This document shows, piece after piece, positions 41,707 to 50,499 of a DNA stretch of 64,000 nucleotides (the first letter of the stretch is position 1; every line of letters starts with the position of its first letter). The DNA lies in assembly GCF_900102465.1 (NCBI RefSeq), contig NZ_FNBW01000005.1, positions 124,001 to 188,000 on the forward strand, written 5' to 3'. Source of the DNA: Thalassobaculum litoreum DSM 18839. GTDB taxonomy: Bacteria > Pseudomonadota > Alphaproteobacteria > Thalassobaculales > Thalassobaculaceae. Below the pieces are notes generated by a model, which ran no database searches, was not told the origin of the DNA, and saw only the letters and a program-made list of their open reading frames with translations. The position numbers and the translations under genes were made by a program.

Positions 41707-42399
41707 ATGCGCGGGCGCAAACCGAAATTCAGGCATGTGCGAGGGCGCGACACGGCGTTCCAGTCGCTGCTCGGCCACAATGGCGGCCCGCCGCTGCCGT
41801 CGCCGGCGAGCTGGAACGCGTTCTGCTGGCGCAAGGCGGCCGCGAAGTCCCGCACGGCGCCGTCGCGCGAGGTGCTGGCGATCCGCCTGCGCCGCGCCGC
41901 CGAGCTGGGTCTCGACTATCCTACCTATGCCGCCGTGCTGGCCCATGCCGGGGCCACGCCCCGGACGTTGGTCGTGGTCCTGTCGCGCGCCGTGATCGCC
42001 TATGGCGCCTTCGGCCCGAGGATCGCCGCCGAGGGGAGCCTGGCGCTGCGGGAAGAGGTGGCGGAGAAGCTCGCCGGGCTGTCCCGCCCGGAGATCGTCC
42101 TGGTCGCCCCGGCCCCGACGGGCGGCCCGGCCCGCGGGGCGGTGGCCGACGCGCTGGCGGCCACTGTCCGGTCGGCCGGCTGGCGCACGGCGGCGTCCGG
42201 GATCCTTCCGGCCGGTGGGGGGCGGGAGACGGCGGAGGCGCTGGCCGCCCTGCTGGCCGATGCCGGCCTGCCGCCCGGCACCGCCCTGCTGATCGCCGAT
42301 CCCGACGCGCATCAGGAAACCGTGACCCGCGCCCGTCTGGCGGGCCTTCTGTCGCCGCAGCGCTATTTCGCGCTGCCGCCCACGCCATCCACGCCTTGA
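41707..42399 (+). CDS. Hypothetical protein with N-terminal GHNGGPPL motif
   Basis: This 230-residue protein begins with a basic segment (RGRKPKFRHVRGRD) and the motif LLGHNGGPPLPSP, which is found in small alphaproteobacterial proteins of unknown function. The rest is Ala-rich and alternates helix and strand (TLVVVLSRAVIAYGAF, PEIVLVAPAP, TALLIADPD). Start is uncertain: ATG 41707 or GTG 41689. It lies 10 bp before the PLP enzyme and is divergent from the XRE-cupin regulator. Function unknown. Confidence 0.55.
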   Translation: MRGRKPKFRHVRGRDTAFQSLLGHNGGPPLPSPASWNAFCWRKAAAKSRTAPSREVLAIRLRRAAELGLDYPTYAAVLAHAGATPRTLVVVLSRAVIAYGAFGPRIAAEGSLALREEVAEKLAGLSRPEIVLVAPAPTGGPARGAVADALAATVRSAGWRTAASGILPAGGGRETAEALAALLADAGLPPGTALLIADPDAHQETVTRARLAGLLSPQRYFALPPTPSTP

Positions 42400-42409
42400 G
42401 GATTGTTCC

Positions 42410-43555
42410 ATGAAGACCAACCGGCCGCTCGCCCCCGAGACCCTCGCCGCCCAGGCGCTCGGGTTCATCGACCCGGAGAACGGCGCCCTGGTGCCGCCGA
42501 TCCACAGCGCCACCACCTTCGAGCGCCCGCCCGGCGGCATCGTCGGCCCCGGCTACAACTACACCCGCACCGACAACCCGACCTACGCCCAGGTCGAGGC
42601 GCTGCTGGCCCGGCTGGAGGGCGGGGAGGAGGCGCTGGTCCTAGCCTCCGGCATGTCGGCGGTGACGGCCCCCTTCCTGGCGCTGGGACCGGGCGACCAT
42701 GTGGTGGTGCAGGACGTGCTGTACTGGGGCGTGCGCGCCTGGCTGAACGACTTCGCCACCCATTGGGGGTTGAAGGTCCAGTACGTGTCGGCCGGCGATC
42801 TGGACGCCCTGCGCGCCGCCATGCGGCCAGGCGAGACCAAGCTGGTCTGGGTCGAGACCCCGGCTAACCCGCTGTGGAACGTGGTCGACATCGCCGCGGC
42901 GGCGGAGATCGCCCATGCGGCCGGCGCCCGGCTGGCGGTGGATTCCACGGTCGCCACCCCGGTGCTGACCCGGCCGCTGGAGCATGGCGCCGACCTGGTC
43001 ATGCATTCGGCCACCAAGTTCCTGAACGGCCATAGCGACGTGCTTGCCGGCGCGCTGATCACCGCCCGCGACGACGACTTCTGGCAGCGCATCCGCATGG
43101 TGCGCAAGGATCTGGGCATGGTGATCGGTCCGCAGGAGGCCTGGCTGCTGCTGCGCGGCATGCGCACCCTGCACATCCGCGTGCGCAAGGCCTGCGAGAA
43201 CGCCCTGGCGATCGCCCAGGCGATGCAGGCCCATCCCAAGGTCACCCATGTGCTCTATCCGGGCCTGCCGGACCATCCGGGCCACGCGGTGGCGGCCCGG
43301 CAGATGCAGGGCGGGTTCAGCGGCATGCTGTCGATCCGGGTGGCCGGCGGCAAGGAGGCGGCCTTGGAGACCATGCGCCGGATGGCGGTGTTCACCAGCG
43401 CCACCTCGCTGGGCGGCACCGAGAGCCTGGCGGAGCACCGGCGCTCCACCGAGGGTCCGGACTCGCCGGTGCCGGACGACCTGATCCGTCTGGCGGTGGG
43501 CATCGAGGCGACGGAGGATCTGATCGAGGATCTGACCCAGGCGCTCGACTTCTGA
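42410..43555 (+). CDS. Cys/Met metabolism PLP-dependent enzyme (trans-sulfuration family)
   Basis: This 381-residue fold-type I enzyme has Y-R-T motif YNYTRTDNPT near 49-58, D178 in LAVDSTVATP and the PLP lysine K203 in HSATKFLNGHSDVLAG. The family includes cystathionine gamma-synthase, beta-lyase, gamma-lyase and O-acylhomoserine sulfhydrylase, and the specific reaction cannot be fixed. A lyase acting in catabolism would suit the ligand-sensing XRE-cupin neighbour. It is 10 bp after the GHNGGPPL gene. Confidence 0.88.
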   Translation: MKTNRPLAPETLAAQALGFIDPENGALVPPIHSATTFERPPGGIVGPGYNYTRTDNPTYAQVEALLARLEGGEEALVLASGMSAVTAPFLALGPGDHVVVQDVLYWGVRAWLNDFATHWGLKVQYVSAGDLDALRAAMRPGETKLVWVETPANPLWNVVDIAAAAEIAHAAGARLAVDSTVATPVLTRPLEHGADLVMHSATKFLNGHSDVLAGALITARDDDFWQRIRMVRKDLGMVIGPQEAWLLLRGMRTLHIRVRKACENALAIAQAMQAHPKVTHVLYPGLPDHPGHAVAARQMQGGFSGMLSIRVAGGKEAALETMRRMAVFTSATSLGGTESLAEHRRSTEGPDSPVPDDLIRLAVGIEATEDLIEDLTQALDF

Positions 43556-43706
43556 GCGGCGGGCGAGGCGGCGGGAGGCGGGCTTCCGGCGCCCGTCCCT
43601 GTCCGGCCGATGCAGGACGCTTGACGGCGGCGGCCGGCGGCCCGTAGAAGGGGCGCGCATACGCCGTGCGGGGGTCGGGAAACCGTCCCCCGAACGCCCT
43701 CCCGGC

Positions 43707-43799
43707 GGAGGGGTGGCCGAGTGGCTGAAGGCGGCGGTTTGCTAAACCGTTGAAGGGGTAATGCCCCTTCCGTGGGTTCGAATCCCATCCCCTCCGCCA
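43707..43799 (+). tRNA. tRNA-Ser(GCT)
   Basis: The full cloverleaf can be drawn. The acceptor arm is GGAGGGG (43707-43713) with CCCCTCC (43789-43795), the anticodon loop is TT-GCT-AA with GCT at 43741-43743, and a long variable arm follows. The T arm is GTGGG-TTCGAAT-CCCAT. Discriminator G and an encoded CCA end the gene. The long variable arm and GCT anticodon mark it as serine, reading AGC/AGU. Confidence 0.97.
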
Positions 43800-44010
43800 A
43801 TTCTCACACCACCCCCAACAGCCCGCTCTCTCTTTTGCCCGCCGTGCTCCCGATCGCGGAGGGTTCCGCCGCCGTGCGCCGCCGGGGCTCTGTGCATAAA
43901 AGCGGATCGACGGTCGCGCCGTCCCATTCTCTGCCGGCGGGCGGCTCCCCATATGCGGGGCATCGACGCTCGGCGGAGGCCGGGTGCGGATGTCGGGGGA
44001 TTGATTCATC

Positions 44011-44994
44011 GTGCTTGAAATCTGGATGCCGCTGTTCGGCGGCCTAGTGCTGCTGATCGTTGGCGGCGAGCTGCTGGTGCGCGGAGCCGTTCAGGTCGCC
44101 ACCCGCCTGGGCGTCTCGCCGCTCGTCATCGGCCTGACGCTGGTCGGGTTCGGAACCTCCACGCCGGAGCTGGTCACCTCGCTGCAGGCCGGGCTCGCCG
44201 GAGCGCCCGGGATCGCCTACGGCAATATCGTCGGCTCCAACATCTCCAACATCCTGCTGATCGTCGGCATCGCCGCCCTGGTCTGCCCGATCGCGGTGCA
44301 GTCGGGCGCCCTGAAGCGGGACGGCGGCGTGATGGTGGCCGTGGTCGCGGTCTTCGCCGGGCTGTCCGCGCTGATGCCGATGGGGACGGGGATCGGAGCG
44401 GCCTTCCTGGCGGCCCTGGCCGGCTATATCTACCTCGCCTTCCGCCAGGAACGGGTCGCCGTGCCGGACGGACATGGCGCCGTCTACGACAAGAGCGCGG
44501 CCCTGCAGGACGCCGATCCCGGCGCGTCGCCCGGGGCCGGGCCGGGCGGATCGCTGGTGCTGTCGCTGGCGACCGCCGGCCTCGGCCTGGGGCTGGTGGT
44601 GCTGGGCGGCCATTTCCTGGTCGACGGCGCGGTGTCCCTCGCGCGCGACCTTGAGATCTCGGAGACGGTGATCGGGCTGACCATCGTGGCGATCGGGACG
44701 TCGATGCCGGAACTCGTCACCTCCGTCATGGCCGGCATCCGGCGGCAGAGCGACGTGGCGTTCGGCAATATCGTCGGCTCGAACATCTACAACATTCTCG
44801 GGATCGGCGGCATGACCGCCCTGGTCGCACCCGGCACGGTGCCGGCCGAGATCGTCGGCTTCGACAACCTGGTGATGGTCGGCGTGTCCGTGCTGATGAT
44901 GGTCTTCGCCTATACCGGACTGCGGATCGGTCGCCGGGAGGGCGGGTTGCTGCTGGCGGGATACGGGGGCTATCTCTACGCGATCTGGCCGTAG
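44011..44994 (+). CDS. Calcium/sodium antiporter, YrbG family
   Basis: This 327-residue CaCA-family protein has two inverted halves, each with an alpha-repeat: GFGTSTPELVTS in the first and IGTSMPELVTS in the second, followed by YGNIVGSN and FGNIVGSN. Ten hydrophobic segments are visible, with a cytoplasmic loop at about 150-180. It exports Ca2+ in exchange for sodium. Start is GTG 44011 with weak ribosome site. Confidence 0.92.
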   Translation: MLEIWMPLFGGLVLLIVGGELLVRGAVQVATRLGVSPLVIGLTLVGFGTSTPELVTSLQAGLAGAPGIAYGNIVGSNISNILLIVGIAALVCPIAVQSGALKRDGGVMVAVVAVFAGLSALMPMGTGIGAAFLAALAGYIYLAFRQERVAVPDGHGAVYDKSAALQDADPGASPGAGPGGSLVLSLATAGLGLGLVVLGGHFLVDGAVSLARDLEISETVIGLTIVAIGTSMPELVTSVMAGIRRQSDVAFGNIVGSNIYNILGIGGMTALVAPGTVPAEIVGFDNLVMVGVSVLMMVFAYTGLRIGRREGGLLLAGYGGYLYAIWP

Positions 44995-45083
44995 GAGGGA
45001 CCGGCCTGAGCGGGGTGCCCCGGCGGGGCGATGCTCCGGCGTTGTGCGGTGCGAAAACCAGGTGAGAAGTCGCGGCCGTCCCG

Positions 45084-45224
45084 CTAGAGCAGATCGTGCG
45101 GTGACGGGATCACTCCGTGATCGCGTCAACGTGCGTGAATCTGCTCTATCTGATTGTTTCAGAGACAAATTCACCGACCATATTGAATCATGAAATGATT
45201 CAATATGGTCGGATTTGGCTCTAG
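45084..45224. repeat. 141-bp palindromic intergenic element
   Basis: The ends are inverted: CTAGAGC (45084-45090) and GCTCTAG (45218-45224). Inside are an imperfect long hairpin (45085-45148, arms around ATCAC-TCC-GTGAT) and a perfect 18-bp inverted repeat with a 3-base loop (45174-45212). It encodes no protein. The form is that of a miniature, non-autonomous dispersed element. Confidence 0.7.
45174..45212. repeat. Perfect 18-bp inverted repeat, loop GAA
   Basis: Arms CCGACCATATTGAATCAT (45174-45191) and the exact complement (45195-45212) surround GAA. The arms are A/T-rich in the middle, unlike the surrounding DNA. It lies 84 bp before the next start codon and may also act as a terminator for the antiporter. 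Confidence 0.8.
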
Positions 45225-45296
45225 CCTGACGTGCTGCGGACCGGTTCCGCAGTCCCGCCTCCCGCGCTCCGCCGCCCGCCACCCACGGAGATCCGC

Positions 45297-46619
45297 ATGC
45301 CCGCGCCGCTCGTTCGCATCGAGACGTCCGATATCCTGCCGCAGGAGGCCGATGTCGTCGTCATCGGCGGCGGCATCATCGGCGCCTGCACCGCCTATTA
45401 CTTGGCCCGGCGCGGCGTGTCGGTGGTGCTGCTGGAGAAGGGGCAGATCGGCGCCGAGCAGTCGAGCCGGAACTGGGGCTGGTGCCGGCAGCAGAACCGC
45501 GACGCCCGCGAGCTGCCGCTGGCCACCCGCAGTCTGGCGCTGTGGGACGCGCTGCCCGGGGAGATCGGCGAGGATGTGGGTTTCCGCCGCTGCGGGCTGA
45601 CCTATCTGACCGATGATGAGGAGCAACTCGCCACCTGGAGCGCTTGGTGCGATTTCGCCAGGGGGCAGGGGGTTGAGACACACGTGTTGTCCGGTGCCGC
45701 ACTGGCGCAGCGCGGCGGCGTCACCGGCAAGACCTGGCGCGGAGGGGTGTGGTCGCCCGGCGACGGCACCGCCGACCCGTCGCGGGCGGCCCCGATGTTC
45801 GCCAAAGGGGTTGAGAAGTTCGGCGGCACGGTGGTCCAGACCTGTGCCGCGCGCGGGCTGGAGGCTCATGCCGGCCGGGTCGGCGCCGTGATCACCGAGA
45901 AGGGGGTGATCCGCACACCGCAGGTCGTCATGGCCGGTGGCGCCTGGGCCTCGTCCTTCTGCCGCCAGCACGGCATCCGCTTCCCGCAGGCGACCGTCCG
46001 TTCGACCGTGGTGTCGGTCGCCGGGGCGACGGACATTCCCGATGCGGTCTTCACCCCGGACAGCGCGATCACCCGCCGCGGCGACGGCACCGTTACCCTG
46101 GCGATCGGCGGTCGGGGCGAGCTCGATCCGACCCTGCAGACCCTGCGCTTCGCCGGTCCCTTCATGCCGATGTGGCTGAAGCGCCGGAAGTCGGTTTCGC
46201 CGGGCAGTCTCCAAGGCATGTGCTGGGGCCACGAGACCATGGTGCGCTGGGTGATGGACCAGCCGACGCCGATGGAGAAGGCGCGCATCCTCGACCCGAA
46301 GCCTTCGAGTCGGGTGACGAACGAGACCCTGGCGCGGGCCCGCAGGGTGATGCCGGGGCTGCGCGACGCCACCATCGCCCAGAGCTGGGCCGGCTATATC
46401 GACAGCACGCCCGACGGGGTGCCGGTGATCGGCGAGGTGCCGGGCCTGCCGGGCTGCCTCCTGGCGGCCGGGTTCAGCGGCCACGGCTTCGGCATCGGCC
46501 CGGGCACCGGCTACATGATCGCCGACATGGTCACCGGGACGCCGAGCTACGTGGACACCGACCAGTACCGGCTGTCGCGCTTCGACACGGGGGCGTGGGG
46601 CAAGGTGGCGGAGTTCTGA
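45297..46619 (+). CDS. FAD-dependent D-amino-acid oxidase/dehydrogenase-family protein
   Basis: This 440-residue DAO-family flavoprotein has FAD motif VVVIGGGIIGACTAYYLARRG, then the acidic strand end, a SSRNWGWCRQQNRDARE segment near the flavin, and a late GVPVIGEVPGLPG...GFSGHGFGIGPG FAD loop. The group oxidises D- or N-methyl amino acids or glycine-like substrates. The start is ATG 45297 behind ACGGAG. It is alone and convergent with a polysaccharide deacetylase. Confidence 0.85.
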   Translation: MPAPLVRIETSDILPQEADVVVIGGGIIGACTAYYLARRGVSVVLLEKGQIGAEQSSRNWGWCRQQNRDARELPLATRSLALWDALPGEIGEDVGFRRCGLTYLTDDEEQLATWSAWCDFARGQGVETHVLSGAALAQRGGVTGKTWRGGVWSPGDGTADPSRAAPMFAKGVEKFGGTVVQTCAARGLEAHAGRVGAVITEKGVIRTPQVVMAGGAWASSFCRQHGIRFPQATVRSTVVSVAGATDIPDAVFTPDSAITRRGDGTVTLAIGGRGELDPTLQTLRFAGPFMPMWLKRRKSVSPGSLQGMCWGHETMVRWVMDQPTPMEKARILDPKPSSRVTNETLARARRVMPGLRDATIAQSWAGYIDSTPDGVPVIGEVPGLPGCLLAAGFSGHGFGIGPGTGYMIADMVTGTPSYVDTDQYRLSRFDTGAWGKVAEF

Positions 46620-46643
46620 TCGGCTCGTAACTCGGGCCGATCA
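46617..46643. terminator. Bidirectional hairpin holding both stop codons
   Basis: The dyad TGATCGGC-(11)-GCCGATCA contains the TGA of the flavoprotein (46617-46619) and the TGA of the convergent deacetylase (46643-46641). Stem 8 bp, loop 11; no T-run. Confidence 0.55.
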
Positions 46644-47291
46644 GGCCGCGTCCGACATGTAGGGTTCCACCGGGGCGGCGATCCGGCCGTCGCGGATCGG
46701 TACGCAGGCATCCGGGAAGTCCTGGCGGAACCGGGCGCCGAGCGCCGTGGCCTTGTCCAGGAACTCCTCCAGCCGGTCCATCGCCCCGGTGGGCAGGTCG
46801 TGCAGCACGATCAGTGTCCAGGGCTGCGCCTTGCACTGGGCCAGCGCGGTCTCCACCCAGCCCTCCGGATCGGCCCAGTCGCGCGGGATCGCGTTCCACA
46901 GCACGCAGGAATAGCCCTCGCCGGTCAGGTGGTCGACGACCGAGCGCCGCAGCAGACGCCCGTCCAGATTGCCGCCACCGCCGAACGGCCGGAACAGCCG
47001 GGTCTCGGCCCCGGCGTCGCGCAGCGCGCGGTCGGTGGTGGCGATCTCCGCCTCGACCACGTCGGGATCCAGGTTCTCGCCGAGCGGAATGGTGTGGGTA
47101 TAGGTGTGGTTGCCGATCCGGTGTCCGTCGGCGAGCGCGGCGCGGACCAGGCCGGGCCCGTCCGGATGCTCCAGCTTTCGGCCGACCACGAAGAAGGTCG
47201 CCTTCAGGCCGCGCGCCCGCAGGATGTCGAGGACGCGGGGCGTGACCTCCGGATCCGGGCCGTTGTCGAAGGTGAGGGTGAGATCGAACAT
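46641..47291 (-). CDS. Polysaccharide deacetylase (NodB homology domain)
   Basis: This 216-residue NodB-domain protein has motif 1 as TFDNGP (7-12) rather than the usual TFDDGP, motif 2 as HTYTH (H62, H66) and a RPFGGGG motif 3. It has no signal peptide, so it seems cytoplasmic. D9 would be the catalytic base; the metal-site Asp is Asn10. This could alter metal use or activity. The start 47291 (MFDLTLTFD) gives the normal domain edge. Substrate unknown. Confidence 0.82.
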   Translation of the reverse strand: MFDLTLTFDNGPDPEVTPRVLDILRARGLKATFFVVGRKLEHPDGPGLVRAALADGHRIGNHTYTHTIPLGENLDPDVVEAEIATTDRALRDAGAETRLFRPFGGGGNLDGRLLRRSVVDHLTGEGYSCVLWNAIPRDWADPEGWVETALAQCKAQPWTLIVLHDLPTGAMDRLEEFLDKATALGARFRQDFPDACVPIRDGRIAAPVEPYMSDAA

Positions 47292-47559
47292 GGGGCATCC
47301 GTTTGTGGCGGCTGTCCCCTTACTTTCCCGCCGACCGCCGCACGGCACAACACCCCGATCGGCAAAACGGCCGCGCGCCGATGGACGCCGGCGCAAAGGC
47401 GTCCCGCGCCGACCTCATATTGACAACGCTTTCCAGGGGTTCCACTCCTTGGCCGGATACCGCGCCATGCACTACCATCCGGGCCGGATCGGGGGCGGCG
47501 CCGCCAAGGGGCCGCAAACCGGAAAACCGACCGTCTCGTGCCGACCAGAGGGAACGCCT

Positions 47560-49428
47560 GTGAAAAACTCAAGAACCGTCCTGATCGACCGTCACCCGGG
47601 CCGCTCGGCCCAGACCATCGGGCTCGCCCGCGAGCTCGGCACCGACCCGGAGCTGATCCACGAGCCGTCCGTCGGCGTGGTCGGGACCAAGGGCGACAGC
47701 CAGTGCTATCTTGGCGTCCAGGCGAAGGTCGAGGCGATTCACCAGACCCTGAAGAGCCATGTCGGCTCCGAGGCCGACAAGCTGCGCCTGCGCCTCGTGC
47801 AGCCGGAATACACCATCGCCACCTCCGACGGCATCCGCAACGGCACCCGCGAGATGCGCTACTCGCTGATCGGCCGCGAAGTCACCCATGACGCGCTGTG
47901 CGAGCATCTGGAGGCCACGGGCCTGGCCGGCACCATCGCCGTCGTCGCCTGCGACAAGCCGCCGGTCGGCACGCTCGCGGCGATCCTGGAGCACAACCAG
48001 CCGGCCATCATCATGTCCGACGGGCCGATCCGTCCCGGCCACGATCCGAACACCGGCGAGGCGCTGGACATCGTCAGCGCCTACCAGGTCGCCGGCAATC
48101 CGGATGCCGAGTTCCGCCACCACATCTCCTGCCACGCCTGCCCGGGCTTCGGCAGCTGCGGCGGCATGTTCACCTACAACACGATGCAGACCTTCATCGG
48201 CGTGGTCGGCCTGCAGCCGCTGGAGATGGTCGCCCCGCCGTCGGACGATGCGCGCCGCCTGACCGAGTTCCCCGAGGTGCTGGTCAAGCACTTGGCGAAC
48301 ATGATCGAGAAGGACCTGAAGCCGCGCGACATCGTGGTGCGCGACAGCCTGCGCAACGCCATGATCGTGTCCATGGCGATTGGCGGCTCGACCAACGTCA
48401 CCCTGCACGCGCCGGAGATCGCGCGGGCGGCCGGCTATGGCGATTTCTGGAAGGAGATCATCACGCCGGAGGAGTTCAACCACCTGTCCCAGCACGTGGT
48501 GCCGGTGCTGACCGACGCCCGCCCCTACGGCAAGTATTCGATGGTCGATATCGACGCGGTCGGCGGCGTGCAGGTGATCGTGCGCGAGCTGCTGGAGGCC
48601 GGGCTGCTGAACGGCGACGTGCTGACCTGCACCGGTGAGACCCTGGCCGAGCAGGTCGAGCGCCTGGAAACCAAGAAGGTGGACGGCAAGGTCATCTACC
48701 CGGTCGAAAATCCGTACAAGCCGACCGGTGGGCTGCGGGTGCTGGGCGGCAACCTGTCCCCGGACTTCTCCGCCATCCTGAAGCTCGCCGGCGTCGAGGT
48801 CGGGCTGGAGAACAACAAGTTCGTCGGCAAGGCGCGGGTGTTCGAGGGCGAGGCCGGCCTGCTCAAGGCGCTGGACGAGACCCCGGACAGCTTCGAGAAC
48901 AACGACATGATCATCGTGCGTTACGAGGGTCCGAGCGGCGCGCCGGGCATGCCGGAGATGCTGGACCCGACCTCGCGCATCACCACACTGTGCCGCGAGC
49001 GGGGCATCGCGGTCGGCCTGATGACCGACGCCCGATTCTCCGGCGGCTCGGTGGGGCTGGTGATCGGCCATGTCGGTCCGGAAGCCGCGCTCGGCGGTCC
49101 GATCGCGCTGATCGAGGACGGGGACGAGATCGTCGCCGACCTCAACACCAACGAGCTGTCCTGCACCGCGCTGGACGATACGGCGACGCGGGAGGCCCGT
49201 CAGGCGAAATGGGACAAGGAGGTCGCCGACAATGGCGGCATCCACCCGAACTGCGGCATCGCCGATACCCGCCTGCTGCACCGCGCCCGCCATACGGCGG
49301 TGCCGGCGACCCGCGGCGGCGGCCTGCACCCGAACCGGGAGGTCTGGGTGCGCGACCCGCGCAATGCCGACCGCTCCGGCTTCTCGCCGAAGAACAGGTA
49401 CCGGCCGCAAACCGACAAGACGTTCTGA
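47560..49428 (+). CDS. IlvD/Edd-family dehydratase (probably sugar-acid or dihydroxy-acid dehydratase paralogue)
   Basis: This 622-residue protein has the three iron-sulfur cysteines C49 (GDSQCYLG), C131 (VACDKPP) and C200 (CPGFGSCGGMFT). K133 in CDK would be the Mg2+-bridging lysine. The C-terminal part has the FSGGSVGLVIGHVGPEA segment. Differences from housekeeping IlvD and the lack of ilv neighbours suggest a paralogue acting on a sugar acid. Start is GTG 47560 behind AGAGGGA; the frame upstream to 47104 overlaps the deacetylase. The gap before it is 268 bp. Confidence 0.82.
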   Translation: MKNSRTVLIDRHPGRSAQTIGLARELGTDPELIHEPSVGVVGTKGDSQCYLGVQAKVEAIHQTLKSHVGSEADKLRLRLVQPEYTIATSDGIRNGTREMRYSLIGREVTHDALCEHLEATGLAGTIAVVACDKPPVGTLAAILEHNQPAIIMSDGPIRPGHDPNTGEALDIVSAYQVAGNPDAEFRHHISCHACPGFGSCGGMFTYNTMQTFIGVVGLQPLEMVAPPSDDARRLTEFPEVLVKHLANMIEKDLKPRDIVVRDSLRNAMIVSMAIGGSTNVTLHAPEIARAAGYGDFWKEIITPEEFNHLSQHVVPVLTDARPYGKYSMVDIDAVGGVQVIVRELLEAGLLNGDVLTCTGETLAEQVERLETKKVDGKVIYPVENPYKPTGGLRVLGGNLSPDFSAILKLAGVEVGLENNKFVGKARVFEGEAGLLKALDETPDSFENNDMIIVRYEGPSGAPGMPEMLDPTSRITTLCRERGIAVGLMTDARFSGGSVGLVIGHVGPEAALGGPIALIEDGDEIVADLNTNELSCTALDDTATREARQAKWDKEVADNGGIHPNCGIADTRLLHRARHTAVPATRGGGLHPNREVWVRDPRNADRSGFSPKNRYRPQTDKTF

Positions 49429-49486
49429 CCGACAGGACGTTCGGACCGACAGGGCACTCCCGCCCACAGGACGTTCTGGCCGGTCC
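49419..49486. repeat. Degenerate 17-bp tandem repeat over the dehydratase stop codon
   Basis: Units start at 49419, 49436, 49453 and 49470. Units 1 and 2 (GACGTTCTGACCGACAG and GACGTTCGGACCGACAG) differ by one base, unit 3 is diverged, and unit 4 starts GACGTTCTGGCC. The stop codon (49426-49428) is in the first unit. Confidence 0.75.
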
Positions 49487-49505
49487 GAGGCCCGACGACC
49501 GCCCC

Positions 49506-50375
49506 TCAACGCTTCAACCGCGTGGGGGGCGGCAGCGCGCCGCTCGCCTCCCCCGGCCGCGGGCCGGCCGCAGAGTGGCGGTCGGCGTTGAGATCGACCG
49601 GTATGGTCAGCGTTCCGGTGTACCCGTCCTCGGGGTCTCCCGACATCGACAGGGTCTGCTGCGCCAGTTGCTGCGGGGTGTTGTCGCGAAAGACGGTGTC
49701 CCTGGGTATGCCGACCCGGCGCAGGTTGCGCAGGGCGTCGCCATACGGGCCGCCGGTCCTGTAGACCTCGGCGGCTGCCATCTCCGGCAGGGCGATCTGC
49801 GACGTCAGCAGCGAGCGGGCACCGGCGACCGCCGCGTCGGCGCTTTCGAAGATCTCGAAATGGATATGCGGCCACCGTCCGGCATAGCAGCCGGGGACGA
49901 TTGTGGTGACGCCGACCTCGCCGTCGGAATCGGTCACGCCGACCCCGCGCAGATAATTCGCGTCGGGCAGATCGTAGAGCGAATATCGACCGGCCGCGTC
50001 GCAGTGCCAGAGGTAGATCGCGTGGTCCTCCAGCGGCGTGCAGCCATCGGCATTGACCAGCGTCAGCTCCAGTTCCAGGGCGACCCCGTCGGCGACCGGC
50101 ATCATCGGGCCGAAGGAGGAACGCAGGTCGTCGCGGACCACGCCGGCCCGGGGCAGCAGGTTGAGCGCCCGTCCGCCGCGTCCGTTCGAGCCGTCGGCGG
50201 GGAACGGGCCTTCGGTTTCCCAGGGAAGGGCGAAGCAGCGGGCCGCCTGGGCCGGCAGGCCGCCCGCTGCCGCGAGGCCGACACCTCCCAGGAGGGAGAG
50301 GGCCCGGCGCCGCCCGATCAGCCGCGGCAGATCGTGTTGGAAGCCGAGGTCGTGGTCCTCGATCGGTTGGCTCAT
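49506..50375 (-). CDS. Intradiol ring-cleavage dioxygenase-like protein with export signal
   Basis: This 289-residue protein begins with a RR-containing signal (GRRRALSLLGG then GLAAAGG, cleavage near AQA), consistent with Tat export. The non-heme Fe(III) ligands are visible: Y131 in WHCDAAGRYSLY, Y164, H170 and H172 in CYAGRWPHIHFE. Cytoplasmic catechol and protocatechuate dioxygenases lack such a signal, so this is the exported subgroup. It may act on catechols of the periplasm or lignin-derived diols. Start 50375. Confidence 0.8.
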   Translation of the reverse strand: MSQPIEDHDLGFQHDLPRLIGRRRALSLLGGVGLAAAGGLPAQAARCFALPWETEGPFPADGSNGRGGRALNLLPRAGVVRDDLRSSFGPMMPVADGVALELELTLVNADGCTPLEDHAIYLWHCDAAGRYSLYDLPDANYLRGVGVTDSDGEVGVTTIVPGCYAGRWPHIHFEIFESADAAVAGARSLLTSQIALPEMAAAEVYRTGGPYGDALRNLRRVGIPRDTVFRDNTPQQLAQQTLSMSGDPEDGYTGTLTIPVDLNADRHSAAGPRPGEASGALPPPTRLKR

Positions 50376-50499
50376 GTGATGGTCCTCGATGTCCCGAGAT
50401 GGGTGCCTACAGATATAGGACGCTCCGGCGACGGATATCCGTCCGTGCGGCAAATCGGCATCGGATACGTGGCAGGCGCGCCCAGCGGCGCAACGCCGG

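Larger units (their letters stand above)
44995..45296. other. Non-coding gap with a repeat element
   Basis: This is 302 bp between the antiporter and the D-amino-acid-oxidase-like gene. About half is the palindromic element at 45084-45224; the last 70 bp hold the likely promoter and ribosome site (ACGGAG) of the next gene. No ORF is supported. Confidence 0.6.

Noticed and set aside
43556-44010. tRNA-linked integrated element near tRNA-Ser
   Set aside because: No integrase, att-like direct repeat or composition shift is visible next to the tRNA.
47420-47450. TTGACA as a -35 box before the IlvD-like gene
   Set aside because: There is no TATAAT-like hexamer 16-18 bp downstream.
47104-47559. 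N-terminal extension of the IlvD-like frame to 774 residues
   Set aside because: It runs into the deacetylase on the other strand. GTG 47560 has a ribosome site and gives the normal family start.
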